A stretch of DNA of 64,000 nt from Ruegeria sp. A3M17 (GTDB lineage Bacteria; Pseudomonadota; Alphaproteobacteria; Rhodobacterales; Rhodobacteraceae). Below, in pieces: positions 33,662 to 43,015 of the stretch (position 1 is the stretch's first letter; each line of letters starts with the position of its first letter). The stretch lies in the NCBI RefSeq assembly GCF_003318255.1, contig NZ_QOCF01000003.1, positions 1 to 64,000 of the forward strand. Direction: 5' to 3'. Under the pieces are notes generated by a model. That model saw only the letters and a list, made by a program, of their open reading frames with translations, was not told where the DNA came from and did not search any database. A program made the translations under genes and the position numbers.

Positions 33662-35050
33662 ATGTCCGTGCAGGGAACCATCCTTGTCCTCGACGGGACT
33701 TCGACCAATCGCATTATGCTAAAAGTTCAGCTGACAGCGGCGTGGTATCACGTGGTTCAGGCTGAAAAGCTGCAGGGGCTGGCCGGGCTGCTAAGTCGCA
33801 CACGCCCCGATCTGGTGCTGGTGGCGCAAACGCTGCCCGATGGCTCAGCTGCGGACGTCAAAAGACTGGTGATGGCCAACCCGGAACTGGCCTATGTACC
33901 GGTCGTTGCAATCGCGCCGCAGAACGACAAGGCGGCAAGATTGCAGGCATTGTCGGATGGGTTGGACGATGTGTTGGCGGCCTCGTTCAAGGACACCCTG
34001 CTTCTGGCGCGAATTCGCAGCCTGCTGCGCGCGCGCGCTGATACGCAAGAGCTTCAATTGGGCGAAGGATCACATCCAGTCGGATTTGCAGAACCCGCTA
34101 CCGTGCTGATTACGCCGCCGAAATCGGCCCATGTGGTCATACTGACCCAGAGCGCCCGGATCGGGACATTGTGGAAAACCGCGTTGTCCGAGAGATCGCA
34201 TCACAGCCTAAGCACACATGCAGCTTCGAACATGCGTGCCTTGCTGTCAGGGCCAATGCCAGACGCGATCCTAATCGAAATAGATACGACGGCCGCGGGC
34301 CTGAATACGTTGGCGGATCTGAAGTCACGGGGGGCAACTCGGCATACCGTATTGATCGCTGTCTTGGCAGATGAAAATGCGACAATGGCGAGCGAGGCGC
34401 TGGATCGTGGCGCTGACGCCGTGTGCATGGGGGGATTTCACGTCGAAGAGGTTCAACTGCATCTGGATAACCAGATCGCGCGAAAGGCCGGAATGGACCA
34501 GATGCGCGCCTCATTAAAGCGCGGGCTTGCCGAGTCATGGTTCGATCCGCTGACTGGGTTGCACAACCGCCGTTATGCTATGCAAGCCATGAATCAGATG
34601 GCACGACAACCATCGCAAACCGGTCAGGGTTTTGTCGTCATGCTGGCAGACCTGGATCATTTCAAAACCATCAACGACCGTTTTGGGCATGTCAGCGGCG
34701 ACCAGGTTTTGACCGAGGCCGCAAAGCGCATGAAGCGCACAGTTGGCGCTGCGGGTTTTGTCGCGCGCATCGGGGGGGAGGAGTTTATGATAGGCCTGCC
34801 TGACAGCTCTCAGGCGGGGGCGATGGGTCTGGCGAAAACCCTGCGCGACTGTATCAGCAAGACACCGTTTTCTCTGTCCGATACCACAGCCCCTGTGCCT
34901 GTCACCATCAGCATCGGCCTGACTGCACCAAACCCACCTCTGCCCCTTGGTGACCCGGTGGATCGGTTGCTGAAATCCGCCGATACTGCACTTTATGCAG
35001 CCAAGAAGGCAGGTCGCAATCAAGTAAGGATCAGGCAGAGTGCTACCTGA
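33662..35050 (+). CDS. pleD: PleD-like diguanylate cyclase with two degenerate receiver domains
   Basis: A 462-residue protein with two receiver-like domains (about residues 6-125 and 155-270) and a C-terminal GGDEF domain with active site ARIGGEEFMIGL. No RxxD inhibitory site stands before it. In the first receiver the phosphoacceptor position is Ala (DLVLVAQTLPDG); in the second it is Glu (AILIEID). By manual alignment neither can be phosphorylated in the normal way, unlike Caulobacter PleD, whose first receiver is the active one. The Glu may mimic phosphate. ATG 33662 is used. Confidence 0.88.
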   Translation: MSVQGTILVLDGTSTNRIMLKVQLTAAWYHVVQAEKLQGLAGLLSRTRPDLVLVAQTLPDGSAADVKRLVMANPELAYVPVVAIAPQNDKAARLQALSDGLDDVLAASFKDTLLLARIRSLLRARADTQELQLGEGSHPVGFAEPATVLITPPKSAHVVILTQSARIGTLWKTALSERSHHSLSTHAASNMRALLSGPMPDAILIEIDTTAAGLNTLADLKSRGATRHTVLIAVLADENATMASEALDRGADAVCMGGFHVEEVQLHLDNQIARKAGMDQMRASLKRGLAESWFDPLTGLHNRRYAMQAMNQMARQPSQTGQGFVVMLADLDHFKTINDRFGHVSGDQVLTEAAKRMKRTVGAAGFVARIGGEEFMIGLPDSSQAGAMGLAKTLRDCISKTPFSLSDTTAPVPVTISIGLTAPNPPLPLGDPVDRLLKSADTALYAAKKAGRNQVRIRQSAT

Positions 35051-35055
35051 AACCC

Positions 35056-35529
35056 TCAGTCCTTTTTCTTGTGACCACGCGGGCCGCGTTTAACGACCTC
35101 TTCCAACCGGTCGGCATAGACCAGACGATCTTCATCGCTCATGGTTTCAACCCGAGCCAACCACTCTTGCTGCAGGGCATTCTGCAGGTCCGCCATGGAC
35201 TGCGCTTGCTGGTCTAGCAGGGCTTGAACCGCCGCAGCGTCAAAGGGGTCTGCGCGCAAGGCGGTGCTGAGTTGCGCAAAATCTTGGGACCGGTTGCTTG
35301 CACCCTTTTTGTGACGGTCGAATAGCTCGCCGCGCATCGCTTTGCGTTCTTCCTTTGGCAAAGCGCGGTAAAGTGCCGAGCCGAACCCGGGCGGAGCCTT
35401 CGCGTGATCACCTCCTTTGACCCGGAGCGCAGTTCCCAGGGCGACACCAACAATCAACAGGTTCAGTGCCAGTGAAATGACCAACAGAACCGACATCCAG
35501 CGGTTTTTGGGTTTGGGGCTATCGCTCAT
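35056..35529 (-). CDS. Periplasmic heavy-metal sensor (ZraP/CpxP-like)
   Basis: A 157-residue protein anchored by an N-terminal membrane helix (VLLVISLALNLLIVGVALG). The periplasmic part is helical with LPKEERKAMRGELFDRH and a long Gln/Ala-rich hairpin, the pattern of metal-sensor-type extracytoplasmic proteins. It ends in a Lys/His tail (RGHKKKD). The start overlaps the anti-sigma-like gene by four bases, placing it in the ECF sigma operon. Confidence 0.75.
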   Translation of the reverse strand: MSDSPKPKNRWMSVLLVISLALNLLIVGVALGTALRVKGGDHAKAPPGFGSALYRALPKEERKAMRGELFDRHKKGASNRSQDFAQLSTALRADPFDAAAVQALLDQQAQSMADLQNALQQEWLARVETMSDEDRLVYADRLEEVVKRGPRGHKKKD

Positions 35530-35879
35530 TCGGCGTCCTCCAGAAAACTCGTATCCAGACTTAGGTCAGCGACCACGAAACTAACATCCTGCGCGTAAAT
35601 GTAATTGGCGGGATCAGGCAAAAACGCCGGTGCAGAAAAGCCGATCCAGACGCCCGCCATACTGGCCGCAACCAAACCGCCCATTCCCTGCCAGCCGCCA
35701 AACCCGGCCAGCAGACGCGCCCACAGAGAGTTTGTCTTTGGCTCATCTGGCTTCAGGCGACCCAGCCGAACAGATTCCGCGTCGGTGAGAATGCGCACAG
35801 CCAGATCATCCGACAACTCGTGCCGATCCTGCCGGGCTTGGGCGAACAACAGATCCAGATTGTCTTTGTCGTCAGTCAT
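35526..35879 (-). CDS. Putative anti-sigma factor, membrane-anchored
   Basis: A 117-residue protein: an acidic N-terminal helix, a hydrophobic segment (GGLVAASMAGVWIGFSAPAF) and a short periplasmic part. Placed directly after, and overlapping, the ECF sigma gene, it is the natural anti-sigma candidate, but no zinc-binding HxxxCxxC motif is present. ATG 35879 overlaps the sigma stop by eight bases. Confidence 0.6.
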   Translation of the reverse strand: MTDDKDNLDLLFAQARQDRHELSDDLAVRILTDAESVRLGRLKPDEPKTNSLWARLLAGFGGWQGMGGLVAASMAGVWIGFSAPAFLPDPANYIYAQDVSFVVADLSLDTSFLEDAE

Positions 35880-36486
35880 CGTCGTACCCCAATTCATCAC
35901 GTCGCCCAGCCAGAATCGCCGCTAACGACCGTTTTCCTCGTGCCGTAAGGCTTTCCACCGCTTCCACCGAAATGCCCATGATCCCAGCGATTTCAGGGTT
36001 GGGCAATTCCTCAATATGCCGCAAAACAACAGCTTGTCGCTGACGTTCCGGCAGTTGTGATAGTGCCATTTGCAGCGCATCCTTTCGGGCTGCGTCCTGC
36101 AGACGGTCGGCTGCACTGGCCTTTTCATCTGCTGGCTCTGGCACATCCGCCAGTCGGTCCGGCGTCTTTTTGCGGCGCAGATCAACGCACAGATTTAGTG
36201 TCACTCGATAAAGCCACGTCGATACTTTGGCCTGACCGGGCACCCAATCAGGTGCCATCTGCCACAGGCGCATCATCGCATCTTGCGTGACATCTTCAGC
36301 CTCGGCGCGGTTGCCCAGAAATCGCAGGGCCACTGATAAGCTGCGCGGTGCAAGCCGATCGGTGAGAACGCGCGCCGCCACAGCATCGCCATCGGCAAAC
36401 TGCCTGAGCAACACATCGTCGCCCAATTCGTCCGCGGCGCAATCCACGCCGCGAACGTCTTGTGGAGCAGAGGTCAGATCCTCCAT
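35872..36486 (-). CDS. ECF-type RNA polymerase sigma factor
   Basis: A 204-residue sigma factor: region 2 (ALRFLGNRAEAEDVTQDAMM, STWLYRVTLNLCVDLRRK) and region 4 (ALSQLPERQRQAVVLRHIEE, IAGIMGISVEAVESLTARGK). Its control partner is probably the following anti-sigma-like gene. The EF-hand gene ends seven bases upstream, so the four genes form an operon. Confidence 0.93.
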   Translation of the reverse strand: MEDLTSAPQDVRGVDCAADELGDDVLLRQFADGDAVAARVLTDRLAPRSLSVALRFLGNRAEAEDVTQDAMMRLWQMAPDWVPGQAKVSTWLYRVTLNLCVDLRRKKTPDRLADVPEPADEKASAADRLQDAARKDALQMALSQLPERQRQAVVLRHIEELPNPEIAGIMGISVEAVESLTARGKRSLAAILAGRRDELGYDDD

Positions 36487-36492
36487 CCCGCA

Positions 36493-36960
36493 TCAGCTGT
36501 CGTCAGAGTCCGCATTCCCATGTTTCTTGTGGCGCTTCCCCATTCTGTCTTTTGCATCGGCGAATTCCTCTTCCGAGATGGCGCCGTCCTCGTTCGCGTC
36601 GATCCGGTCAAACATCTTGTCAGCCCGGCGCGGCTTGGGCAACTCGTCCTCGCTCAGAAGACCGTCCTTGTTGGCATCGTTGCGTTCAAACATCTTCGTA
36701 ACACGGTCGTTGGCCTTCTTTTGACCTGCTGCCTGCATCTCTTCGACGCTCAGCTGGCCGTCACCGTCGGTGTCGGCATTGGTGAAACGCTGATTCCGAT
36801 GAGCCTGCATTTCTTCCTTGGTCACCTGCCCGTCACCGTTAGCATCGAGCTGTTGAAAGGTCACCGGTTCGCGATCTTTACCGCCTGCGGCGAAAACGGA
36901 TGTGCCAGTGATTGCCAGTGCTGACACAATGATTGCCGGAATGAATTTGGCGCTTTTCAT
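36493..36960 (-). CDS. Exported four-EF-hand calcium-binding protein
   Basis: A 155-residue protein with a signal peptide (cleavage after VFA) and four canonical EF loops: DANGDGQVTKEE, DTDGDGQLSVEE, DANKDGLLSEDE and DANEDGAISEEE. It should bind calcium in the periplasm. AAGGG lies upstream of ATG 36960. It leads the operon with the ECF sigma factor, so it may be part of a signal input rather than just a target. Confidence 0.9.
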   Translation of the reverse strand: MKSAKFIPAIIVSALAITGTSVFAAGGKDREPVTFQQLDANGDGQVTKEEMQAHRNQRFTNADTDGDGQLSVEEMQAAGQKKANDRVTKMFERNDANKDGLLSEDELPKPRRADKMFDRIDANEDGAISEEEFADAKDRMGKRHKKHGNADSDDS

Positions 36961-37150
36961 AACGTTTTTCCCTTGTTTTCGCGGCGCCATTGCCGCTGCT
37001 TACATAGGTTCAAACGGCGCAGGCATCCCATTCCGTCGCAGGAAGTGAAACTTTTTTAAAAACGTCATGGCGATGCAAAGCGACGCACCCCCTTTCCCGA
37101 AGCTGCAAACAAGCGTTATATCCTCATCATTGGAACGCGCGAGTATCAAC
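36961..37150. promoter_or_regulatory. Divergent promoter region, EF-hand operon and DUF983 gene
   Basis: 190 bases between divergent starts. Contains AT-rich runs (ACTTTTTTAAAAA near 37050-37063). An ECF-type promoter (GAAC-like near 37000-37015 on the minus strand) is possible but not clear enough to fix. Confidence 0.35.
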
Positions 37151-37549
37151 ATGACAGATCAGACGATCGAAACCCACGATGTAGAAGACCGCCCGACAAA
37201 GCCAGCACTGGTCAAAGGGTTCCGTTGCCGTTGCCCAAATTGCGGCGAAGGCAAACTGCTGCACAGCTACCTCAAGGTTAACAACGAATGTTCGAATTGC
37301 GGACAAGAGCTGTTTCACCATCGCGCCGATGACGGGCCGGCCTATCTGACGATTCTTCTGGTGGGTCACCTGCTGGCACCGGCGCTGCACTTATCTTATG
37401 TCCATTGGCGCCCTGAGCCCCTGACGATGTTCCTGGTTTTGGCATTTGGCTGTACCGCCCTGTCATTATTCCTGCTGCCACGATTGAAAGGGGCAGTTGT
37501 CGCCTATCAATGGGCACGTCGCATGCACGGCTTTGGCCAGTCCGCGTGA
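37151..37549 (+). CDS. DUF983 membrane protein with zinc ribbon
   Basis: A 132-residue inner-membrane protein. Two CxxC pairs (CRCPNCGEGKL and CSNCGQEL) form a zinc-ribbon-like head, then two membrane segments (LTILLVGHLLAPALHLSYV; MFLVLAFGCTALSLFLLP). The family is conserved in Alphaproteobacteria; the role is unknown. The start is ATG 37151. It lies next to the NUDIX gene. Confidence 0.88.
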   Translation: MTDQTIETHDVEDRPTKPALVKGFRCRCPNCGEGKLLHSYLKVNNECSNCGQELFHHRADDGPAYLTILLVGHLLAPALHLSYVHWRPEPLTMFLVLAFGCTALSLFLLPRLKGAVVAYQWARRMHGFGQSA

Positions 37550-37574
37550 TCTTGGACCACAAGTTGAGCAACGG

Positions 37575-38276
37575 ATGACGGTGGACAAAACAGCCATACG
37601 CGACGCGGCGACAGTCATTGTTTTGCGGGATCGTCTGACCAATCCATCCATCCTGATGGGGCAACGCGGCGCAAAAGCCGCGTTCATGCCCAACAAATTT
37701 GTCTTCCCAGGCGGCGCTGTCGATGCGTCTGATGCGGATGTTGCACTGTCAACGGATCTGCCTGCTGTGTGCTGTGATCGCCTAGCGGAACGGTCACAAA
37801 CCGGGCTGCAGAATGCCTTGGCGGCGGCTGCGATCCGAGAACTTTGGGAAGAAACCGGACTGATTTTGGGCCAACCTGGCGATTGGGCAGGCCCGCTGAC
37901 CGAAGATTGGGCAACTTTTGCGCAGATGGGATGCCGCCCATCGGCACAAGCACTTCAGTTCGTCTTTCGTGCCGTCACCCCCCCTGGGCGACCCCGCCGG
38001 TTCGATGCACGCTTTTTCTTGGTAGACGCCACTGCAATCCAGGGCGATCTGGATGATTTCAGCCACGCCTCGGACGAGCTGTCGCATCTGCAATGGGTGG
38101 CGCTGGACCGGGCACGCGAATTCGACCTGCCATTCATTACCGAAGTGGTGCTGGCCGAAATCGCTGCTCGGGTAACAGACCCAACGCCACCAGAAACCGT
38201 TCCGTTCTTTCTGAACAGTGAGGAAGAAAGCCTTTTCCTCAAGCTTCGCGGTTATCCCATGCCAGAAGCAGACTGA
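37575..38276 (+). CDS. NUDIX hydrolase
   Basis: A 233-residue NUDIX enzyme of the NUDT7/CoA-type branch (PNKFVFPGGAVDA precedes the box). The NUDIX box is seen as RELWEETGLIL, though the first glutamate of the signature is replaced by Ala (GLQNALAAAAIREL). ATG 37575. The stop is 25 bases after the DUF983 gene in the same direction, and the gene converges with rnj. Confidence 0.85.
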   Translation: MTVDKTAIRDAATVIVLRDRLTNPSILMGQRGAKAAFMPNKFVFPGGAVDASDADVALSTDLPAVCCDRLAERSQTGLQNALAAAAIRELWEETGLILGQPGDWAGPLTEDWATFAQMGCRPSAQALQFVFRAVTPPGRPRRFDARFFLVDATAIQGDLDDFSHASDELSHLQWVALDRAREFDLPFITEVVLAEIAARVTDPTPPETVPFFLNSEEESLFLKLRGYPMPEAD

Positions 38277-38298
38277 GGGCCAGAGGCCCCCAGATACG

Positions 38299-39966
38299 TT
38301 ATTTCATTCGGCTGATTACTGCGGTGACTTCGGGCTTTTTGCCAATCTCGGTCTTTGCTGTTTGGCGAACGATCCGGCGAATTGCCTCTTCCAGTTTGTC
38401 ATCATCGCGCAGGGTTTTGGCGTCTGCCCGCATCAGGAACTGATTCAGGTCTTCTTCCAGAACTTCAACCAATGCGGCGCGGGACGATCCAATCTCAGAC
38501 AGACCCATCGTATCGCACCACGGCTCGCCAAGTGGTTCGTCCTCTTCGTCCAGAATGACCGTGACAGTGACGTGCCCGTTCAGCGCCATACGAATCCGGT
38601 CACGCACCACCCCATCCAGGGCGCCAACTTTGACCGTGCCGTCCAGATAGGTCCGTCCGGTTTCGACATAGTCAACAACCCGCGGCGCATTCCCTGTCAG
38701 ATCCAGCATCGTGCCGTTTACGGCCAGAATACCGGTACGCCCACCAGCTTCGGCCAGTTTGGCATGCTCACGCAGGTGGCGATGTTCACCGTGCATCGGA
38801 ATGATCATCTGCGGATCGATCAGCCCATGTACTTTCTCAAGATCCGGACGGTTGGCGTGGCCGGACACGTGATACAGGCCCGCACTGTCATCGACCACAT
38901 CCACGCCCTTTTCGCTGAGCTGGTTCATGATGAAAATCACGCCGCGCTCGTTGCCGGGGATGGTTTTGGACGAGAAGAGAAACAGATCGCCCTCTTTCAG
39001 TTCCAACCCGCGGTATTTGCCTCGCGCAAGTTGTGCGCTGGCCGCGCGGCGTTCACCCTGGCTGCCGGTGACGATCAGCATCAGGTTCTGGCGCGGCATG
39101 TCGACAGCCTCTTCGGCGCTGACGACGCGTGGAAAGCTGGTCAGAATGCCCGTTTCGGTCGCGGCTTCGATCATCCGACGCATCGCGCGACCCAGCAGAA
39201 CGACCGAGCGCCCCGCCCGTTCACCTGCTTCGGCCAGCGTCTTCACCCGTGCGACATTCGACGCAAATGTGGTGGCGACAACCATACCGCTGGCTTCCTC
39301 AACCAGCTTGGTGATCTCGGGACCTACCTCGGATTCCGAGCGACCTGCATGGGGGGAAAACACGTTCGTGCTGTCACACACCAGCGCTTTGACGCCAGAC
39401 TTGGCAACCTCGGCCCAGAGATTGGGGTCAAAAGGCTCACCCACGATCGGGTTTTCATCCAGCTTGAAGTCGCCGGTATGTACGATCCGCCCCTCGGGCG
39501 TGTCGATCACCAGAGCAGCGCTTTCGGGGATCGAATGCGAAACCGGCAGGAAACCCACCTTGAACGGACCGACGGAAATCTGTTCGGGCCAGGCGGATGC
39601 AGTATGCACGGCATCCTCGGGGTGTCCGTGCTCCTCCATCTTGCGGCGCGCGATGTTGGCGGTGAAGGCCCGTGCGTAGACAGGCGCACCCAGCGCCTTA
39701 TAACAATGCGCCACAGCGCCCACGTGGTCCTCGTGTGCGTGGGTAACGAACACGGCTTCCAGCTGGTCGGCACGTTCGCGCAGCCACGAGATGTCGGCAT
39801 GGATCAGGTCAACGCCCGGGGTGGTGTCCATGTCGGGAAATGTCACGCCCAGATCCACAAGGATCAGCCGTTCCTGTCCGGGTTTGCCATAGCCGTAGAC
39901 ATAGGCATTCATGCCAATTTCGCCGGCACCACCCAGCGGTAGGTAGATCAATCTTTCGCTGCTCAT
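38299..39966 (-). CDS. rnj: Ribonuclease J
   Basis: A 555-residue metallo-beta-lactamase/beta-CASP endo- and 5' exoribonuclease for RNA processing. It has zinc motif VTHAHEDHVGAVAH, then DFKLDENP and CDSTN, the beta-CASP motifs (VVATTFASNVARV, ITGSQGE-type GSQGERR) and VSGHANRPDLEKVHGL. The start overlaps coaX by four bases. Confidence 0.96.
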   Translation of the reverse strand: MSSERLIYLPLGGAGEIGMNAYVYGYGKPGQERLILVDLGVTFPDMDTTPGVDLIHADISWLRERADQLEAVFVTHAHEDHVGAVAHCYKALGAPVYARAFTANIARRKMEEHGHPEDAVHTASAWPEQISVGPFKVGFLPVSHSIPESAALVIDTPEGRIVHTGDFKLDENPIVGEPFDPNLWAEVAKSGVKALVCDSTNVFSPHAGRSESEVGPEITKLVEEASGMVVATTFASNVARVKTLAEAGERAGRSVVLLGRAMRRMIEAATETGILTSFPRVVSAEEAVDMPRQNLMLIVTGSQGERRAASAQLARGKYRGLELKEGDLFLFSSKTIPGNERGVIFIMNQLSEKGVDVVDDSAGLYHVSGHANRPDLEKVHGLIDPQMIIPMHGEHRHLREHAKLAEAGGRTGILAVNGTMLDLTGNAPRVVDYVETGRTYLDGTVKVGALDGVVRDRIRMALNGHVTVTVILDEEDEPLGEPWCDTMGLSEIGSSRAALVEVLEEDLNQFLMRADAKTLRDDDKLEEAIRRIVRQTAKTEIGKKPEVTAVISRMK

Positions 39967-40742
39967 GTCGAGCCATTGTCCTTGTTATAGCGATGTATCA
40001 CGGTCAGGCCGTGCATCGTCAGATCATCTTCGATTGCGTCAAACCCCACGTCCGCCTGATCGAACAGCGGCGCGAGCCCACCGGTTCCAACGACTTTCAT
40101 CGGCATTCCGTATTCCGCCTTGATCCGGGAAATCAGTCCCTCGATCAATCCGGAATAGCCCCAATACACGCCAGATTGGATACAGCCAACCGTATTCGTG
40201 CCAATCACATTATCAGGGCGGGTGATATCAATATGTGGCAAGGCAGCCGCGCCCTGATGCAACGCCTCGAGGCTGAGGTTCACGCCCGGCGCAATGATCC
40301 CGCCGACATAGGCCCCATCCGCCGCAACCACATCAAAGTTCGTCGCCGTGCCAAAATCCACGACAACCACATTGCCGCCATGCCGGTCAAACGCAGCCAC
40401 CGCGTTGGCCAGACGATCCGGGCCGGGCACTGTACCCTCGTCAACACGCGGATTCATCGGCAACAGACAATCGGGCTTGCCCACGACAAGCGGCCGACAT
40501 CCAAAGAACCGATCCGCAAAGACCCGCAGGTTGAACACAACCCGAGGCACGGTCGAGGCGATGATCACATCAGTGATTTCAGCCTCGATCCCATAGTGTT
40601 TAACCAGTGTCGAATACCACGTGAAATACGCGTCCGCCGTGCGCGCATGGTGGGTCGAGGTGCGCAAGGTGCACAGAAACCTTTCACCGTCCCAGATCGA
40701 GAACACAGTGTTCGTGTTACCGCAGTCGATAGCCAGAAGCAT
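39963..40742 (-). CDS. coaX: Type III pantothenate kinase
   Basis: A 259-residue kinase that starts coenzyme A synthesis. It has N-terminal DCGNTNTVFSIWDG, GPDRLANAVAAFD and DFGTATNFDVV. AAGGAGG precedes ATG 40742. It lies between birA and rnj in a conserved Rhodobacterales order. Confidence 0.96.
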   Translation of the reverse strand: MLLAIDCGNTNTVFSIWDGERFLCTLRTSTHHARTADAYFTWYSTLVKHYGIEAEITDVIIASTVPRVVFNLRVFADRFFGCRPLVVGKPDCLLPMNPRVDEGTVPGPDRLANAVAAFDRHGGNVVVVDFGTATNFDVVAADGAYVGGIIAPGVNLSLEALHQGAAALPHIDITRPDNVIGTNTVGCIQSGVYWGYSGLIEGLISRIKAEYGMPMKVVGTGGLAPLFDQADVGFDAIEDDLTMHGLTVIHRYNKDNGST

Positions 40743-40753
40743 CTGAGCCTCCT

Positions 40754-41503
40754 TCAGAAAAACACATCCGCCGCCGGAATACTGACGCGGCCTTTGGCGG
40801 TGTTTAGGACAAGGTTGCCCCCTGCGTCCACCGTTTCAAAGGTTCCAACCGTATCCGACGCTGCGGTACGGGCGGTGATGACCTCACCCAACTTGGCAGC
40901 CCGGGCCAACCACGCGGTCCGGATCGGTTCAAACCCGTAAGTCACGAATTGGTTCTCGTATCCGGCATAGGCGACAGCAAGTTCGGTCAGGAAATCTTCG
41001 GGCGTTACGTTGGCTCCAGCTTCGGACAATAGGGAAACCGGTCGGACGGCGCCGGGTTCTACCTGATCTGCTCCGGGTGACTCAGACAAGTTCACACCGA
41101 TGCCGATGGACAAGTGTGAAACACCGCGCCCCTGCCCTGTACTTTCCAACAAGATACCCGCCAGTTTGCCGCCGTTCAGCAATACATCGTTGGGCCATTT
41201 GAGAGACAAGCCAGTCGCCCGACCGGTCACTGCAACGCAGGCGTCAAATAGCGCCAGCGCAGCCACAAAGCTGCGCAGTGCGGCTTGTTCCGGATTTCCC
41301 TGTGGCCGCATCAAAAGGGTCGCGGCCAGATTTCCTTTGGGGTTGGCCCATGCCCGACCCCGCCGCCCACGCGCCGCCGTTTGGTGATGCGCCATGATCC
41401 ACACCGGACCGGTCGTGGTCGGGGCCATGCGGGCGGCCTCGTTCAAGGTGCTGTCGACCTCCTGCAGCACGTGCAGGCCGTATCCCTGTGGCCAGTTTGT
41501 CAT
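40754..41503 (-). CDS. birA: Biotin-[acetyl-CoA-carboxylase] ligase (no DNA-binding domain)
   Basis: A 249-residue class I biotin protein ligase lacking the N-terminal repressor domain, so it does not self-regulate transcription. It has the catalytic HHQTAARGRRGRAWANPKGNL, then LKWPNDVLLNGGKLAGIL and IGIGVNLSESPG. Here it would biotinylate carboxylases such as the leucine-pathway enzyme at the end of the window. The start codon follows a terminator-like hairpin by only a few bases with no clear SD; translation start strength is uncertain. Confidence 0.93.
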   Translation of the reverse strand: MTNWPQGYGLHVLQEVDSTLNEAARMAPTTTGPVWIMAHHQTAARGRRGRAWANPKGNLAATLLMRPQGNPEQAALRSFVAALALFDACVAVTGRATGLSLKWPNDVLLNGGKLAGILLESTGQGRGVSHLSIGIGVNLSESPGADQVEPGAVRPVSLLSEAGANVTPEDFLTELAVAYAGYENQFVTYGFEPIRTAWLARAAKLGEVITARTAASDTVGTFETVDAGGNLVLNTAKGRVSIPAADVFF

Positions 41504-41506
41504 GTC

Positions 41507-41533
41507 AAAAAGGCCCGGTCCGCTGACCGAGCC
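41507..41533 (-). terminator. Rho-independent terminator-like hairpin between nuoN and birA
   Basis: On the minus strand GGCTCGGTC, four-base loop, GACCGGGCC (one mismatched pair), then a run of five T (plus A at 41507-41511). It comes 24 bases after nuoN and ends four bases before the birA ATG, so birA is either read through or has its own start. Confidence 0.6.
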
Positions 41534-41557
41534 CCCAAGTTTGATGTGTTTCGCAGA

Positions 41558-43000
41558 TCAATTGACAAGAGTAGCCGCCGCTGCTGCAGCCGCGCCTTCA
41601 ATACCGAACTGATAGAATACGCCCACCAGCATCAACGCGGCCGAGCCCATCAAAGCGACCCACAGAACTGGTGAAGAATGCGTTTCGATCGGGTCCTCGT
41701 TTTCAGCTCCGAAATACATGTAGAACACGATCCGCAGATAATAAAACGCGCCGATGACCGAGGCGATGGCTGAGGCAATCACAAGCCCGGTCAGGCCAGC
41801 GCTTACACCGGCTTGCCAGACCCCGAATTTGGCGAAAAAGCCTAGCATTGGTGGGACGCCTGCAAGGCTGAACATCAGGATCAGTACCGCCAGCGCCTTG
41901 CCTGGTTCGCGCTTAGAATACTGGCGTAGGGCGTCGATGTCCGTGACCGGTTTACCGTCCCGCTCCATCATCAGGATGAAAGCGAAAGTGCCGATATTCA
42001 TCGTCACATAGATGGCCAGATACATCAGCATAGCCTTGATGCCCAACTCGGTCCCCGCAGCCAGTCCGATCAGCGCATAGCCCATATGGGCAATAGACGA
42101 GAACGCCATCAGCCGCTTGATGTCACGCTGGCCAATCGCTGCGACCGCACCCAGCAGCATCGAAAGGACCGAGAGCAGGACAATCACCTGTTGCCAGTCC
42201 TTGATCACACCACCAAAAGCGTCGTGCATCACGCGTGCGAACAGGGCCATCGCCGCCACTTTCGGCGCTGTGGCAAAGAAGGCGGTGATAGGCGTGGGCG
42301 AGCCTTCGTACACATCCGGTGTCCACATGTGGAATGGAACGGCAGACACTTTAAATGCCAGACCAGAGATCAGGAACACCAGACCAAACAGCAGGCCAAC
42401 TGAAATCTCACCATCCTGAACTGTCTGGATGATGCCCGAGAACAGCGTGGTGCCGGTAAACCCATAGACCAGCGAGGCGCCGTACAGCAGCAAACCCGAA
42501 CTCAGCGCACCAAGCACGAAGTACTTCAAACCGGCCTCGGTCGATTTGGCACTGTCCCGGCGCAGCGCGGCCACGACGTATAGCGACAGTGATTGCAGTT
42601 CCAAACCCATGTAGAGCGACATCAGATCGCCAGCGCTGACCATCATCATCATACCGACAGCGGCCAGCGCGACCAGCAACGGAAATTCGAACCGCAGCAG
42701 ATCGCGACGCGCCATGTATTCCTGGCTCATCACCAGAATGGCAGCCGCTGATAGCAGGATCGCCACCTTCGAGAACCTTGCGAACCCGTCATCGACAAAC
42801 ATGCCATTGAACGCGACATTGGTACCATCGCCGTTGGTCGCGATCCAAATCGCCAGCAGCGCCATCAACCCAGCGGTTGTCCAGACCAGCAAAGGTGCCA
42901 GCCCGTCTTTCGTCGTGTAGACAGCCGCCAACAGCGCCGCCATCGCATATACGGCCAGAACAATCTCTGGCAGGATTATCGTCAGATCAGCTTGGATCAT
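41558..43000 (-). CDS. nuoN: NADH-quinone oxidoreductase subunit N
   Basis: A 480-residue antiporter-like membrane subunit of complex I, about 14 hydrophobic segments. It has the conserved lysine-bearing region ([20 protein letters not shown]) and [19 protein letters not shown]. Last gene of the nuo operon. GGAG lies upstream of ATG 43000; nuoM ends 15 bases before. Confidence 0.97.
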   Translation of the reverse strand: MIQADLTIILPEIVLAVYAMAALLAAVYTTKDGLAPLLVWTTAGLMALLAIWIATNGDGTNVAFNGMFVDDGFARFSKVAILLSAAAILVMSQEYMARRDLLRFEFPLLVALAAVGMMMMVSAGDLMSLYMGLELQSLSLYVVAALRRDSAKSTEAGLKYFVLGALSSGLLLYGASLVYGFTGTTLFSGIIQTVQDGEISVGLLFGLVFLISGLAFKVSAVPFHMWTPDVYEGSPTPITAFFATAPKVAAMALFARVMHDAFGGVIKDWQQVIVLLSVLSMLLGAVAAIGQRDIKRLMAFSSIAHMGYALIGLAAGTELGIKAMLMYLAIYVTMNIGTFAFILMMERDGKPVTDIDALRQYSKREPGKALAVLILMFSLAGVPPMLGFFAKFGVWQAGVSAGLTGLVIASAIASVIGAFYYLRIVFYMYFGAENEDPIETHSSPVLWVALMGSAALMLVGVFYQFGIEGAAAAAAATLVN

Positions 43001-43015
43001 GTCTCCAAAGCCCCC

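Noticed and set aside
38277-38290. Hairpin GGGCC-AGA-GGCCC between NUDIX and rnj as terminator
   Set aside because: Stem of only five pairs and no T tract on either side; too weak to call.
38218-39942. Long plus-strand open frame (574 codons)
   Set aside because: It is the antisense of rnj with no SD and a non-protein-like composition; rnj has all its motifs.
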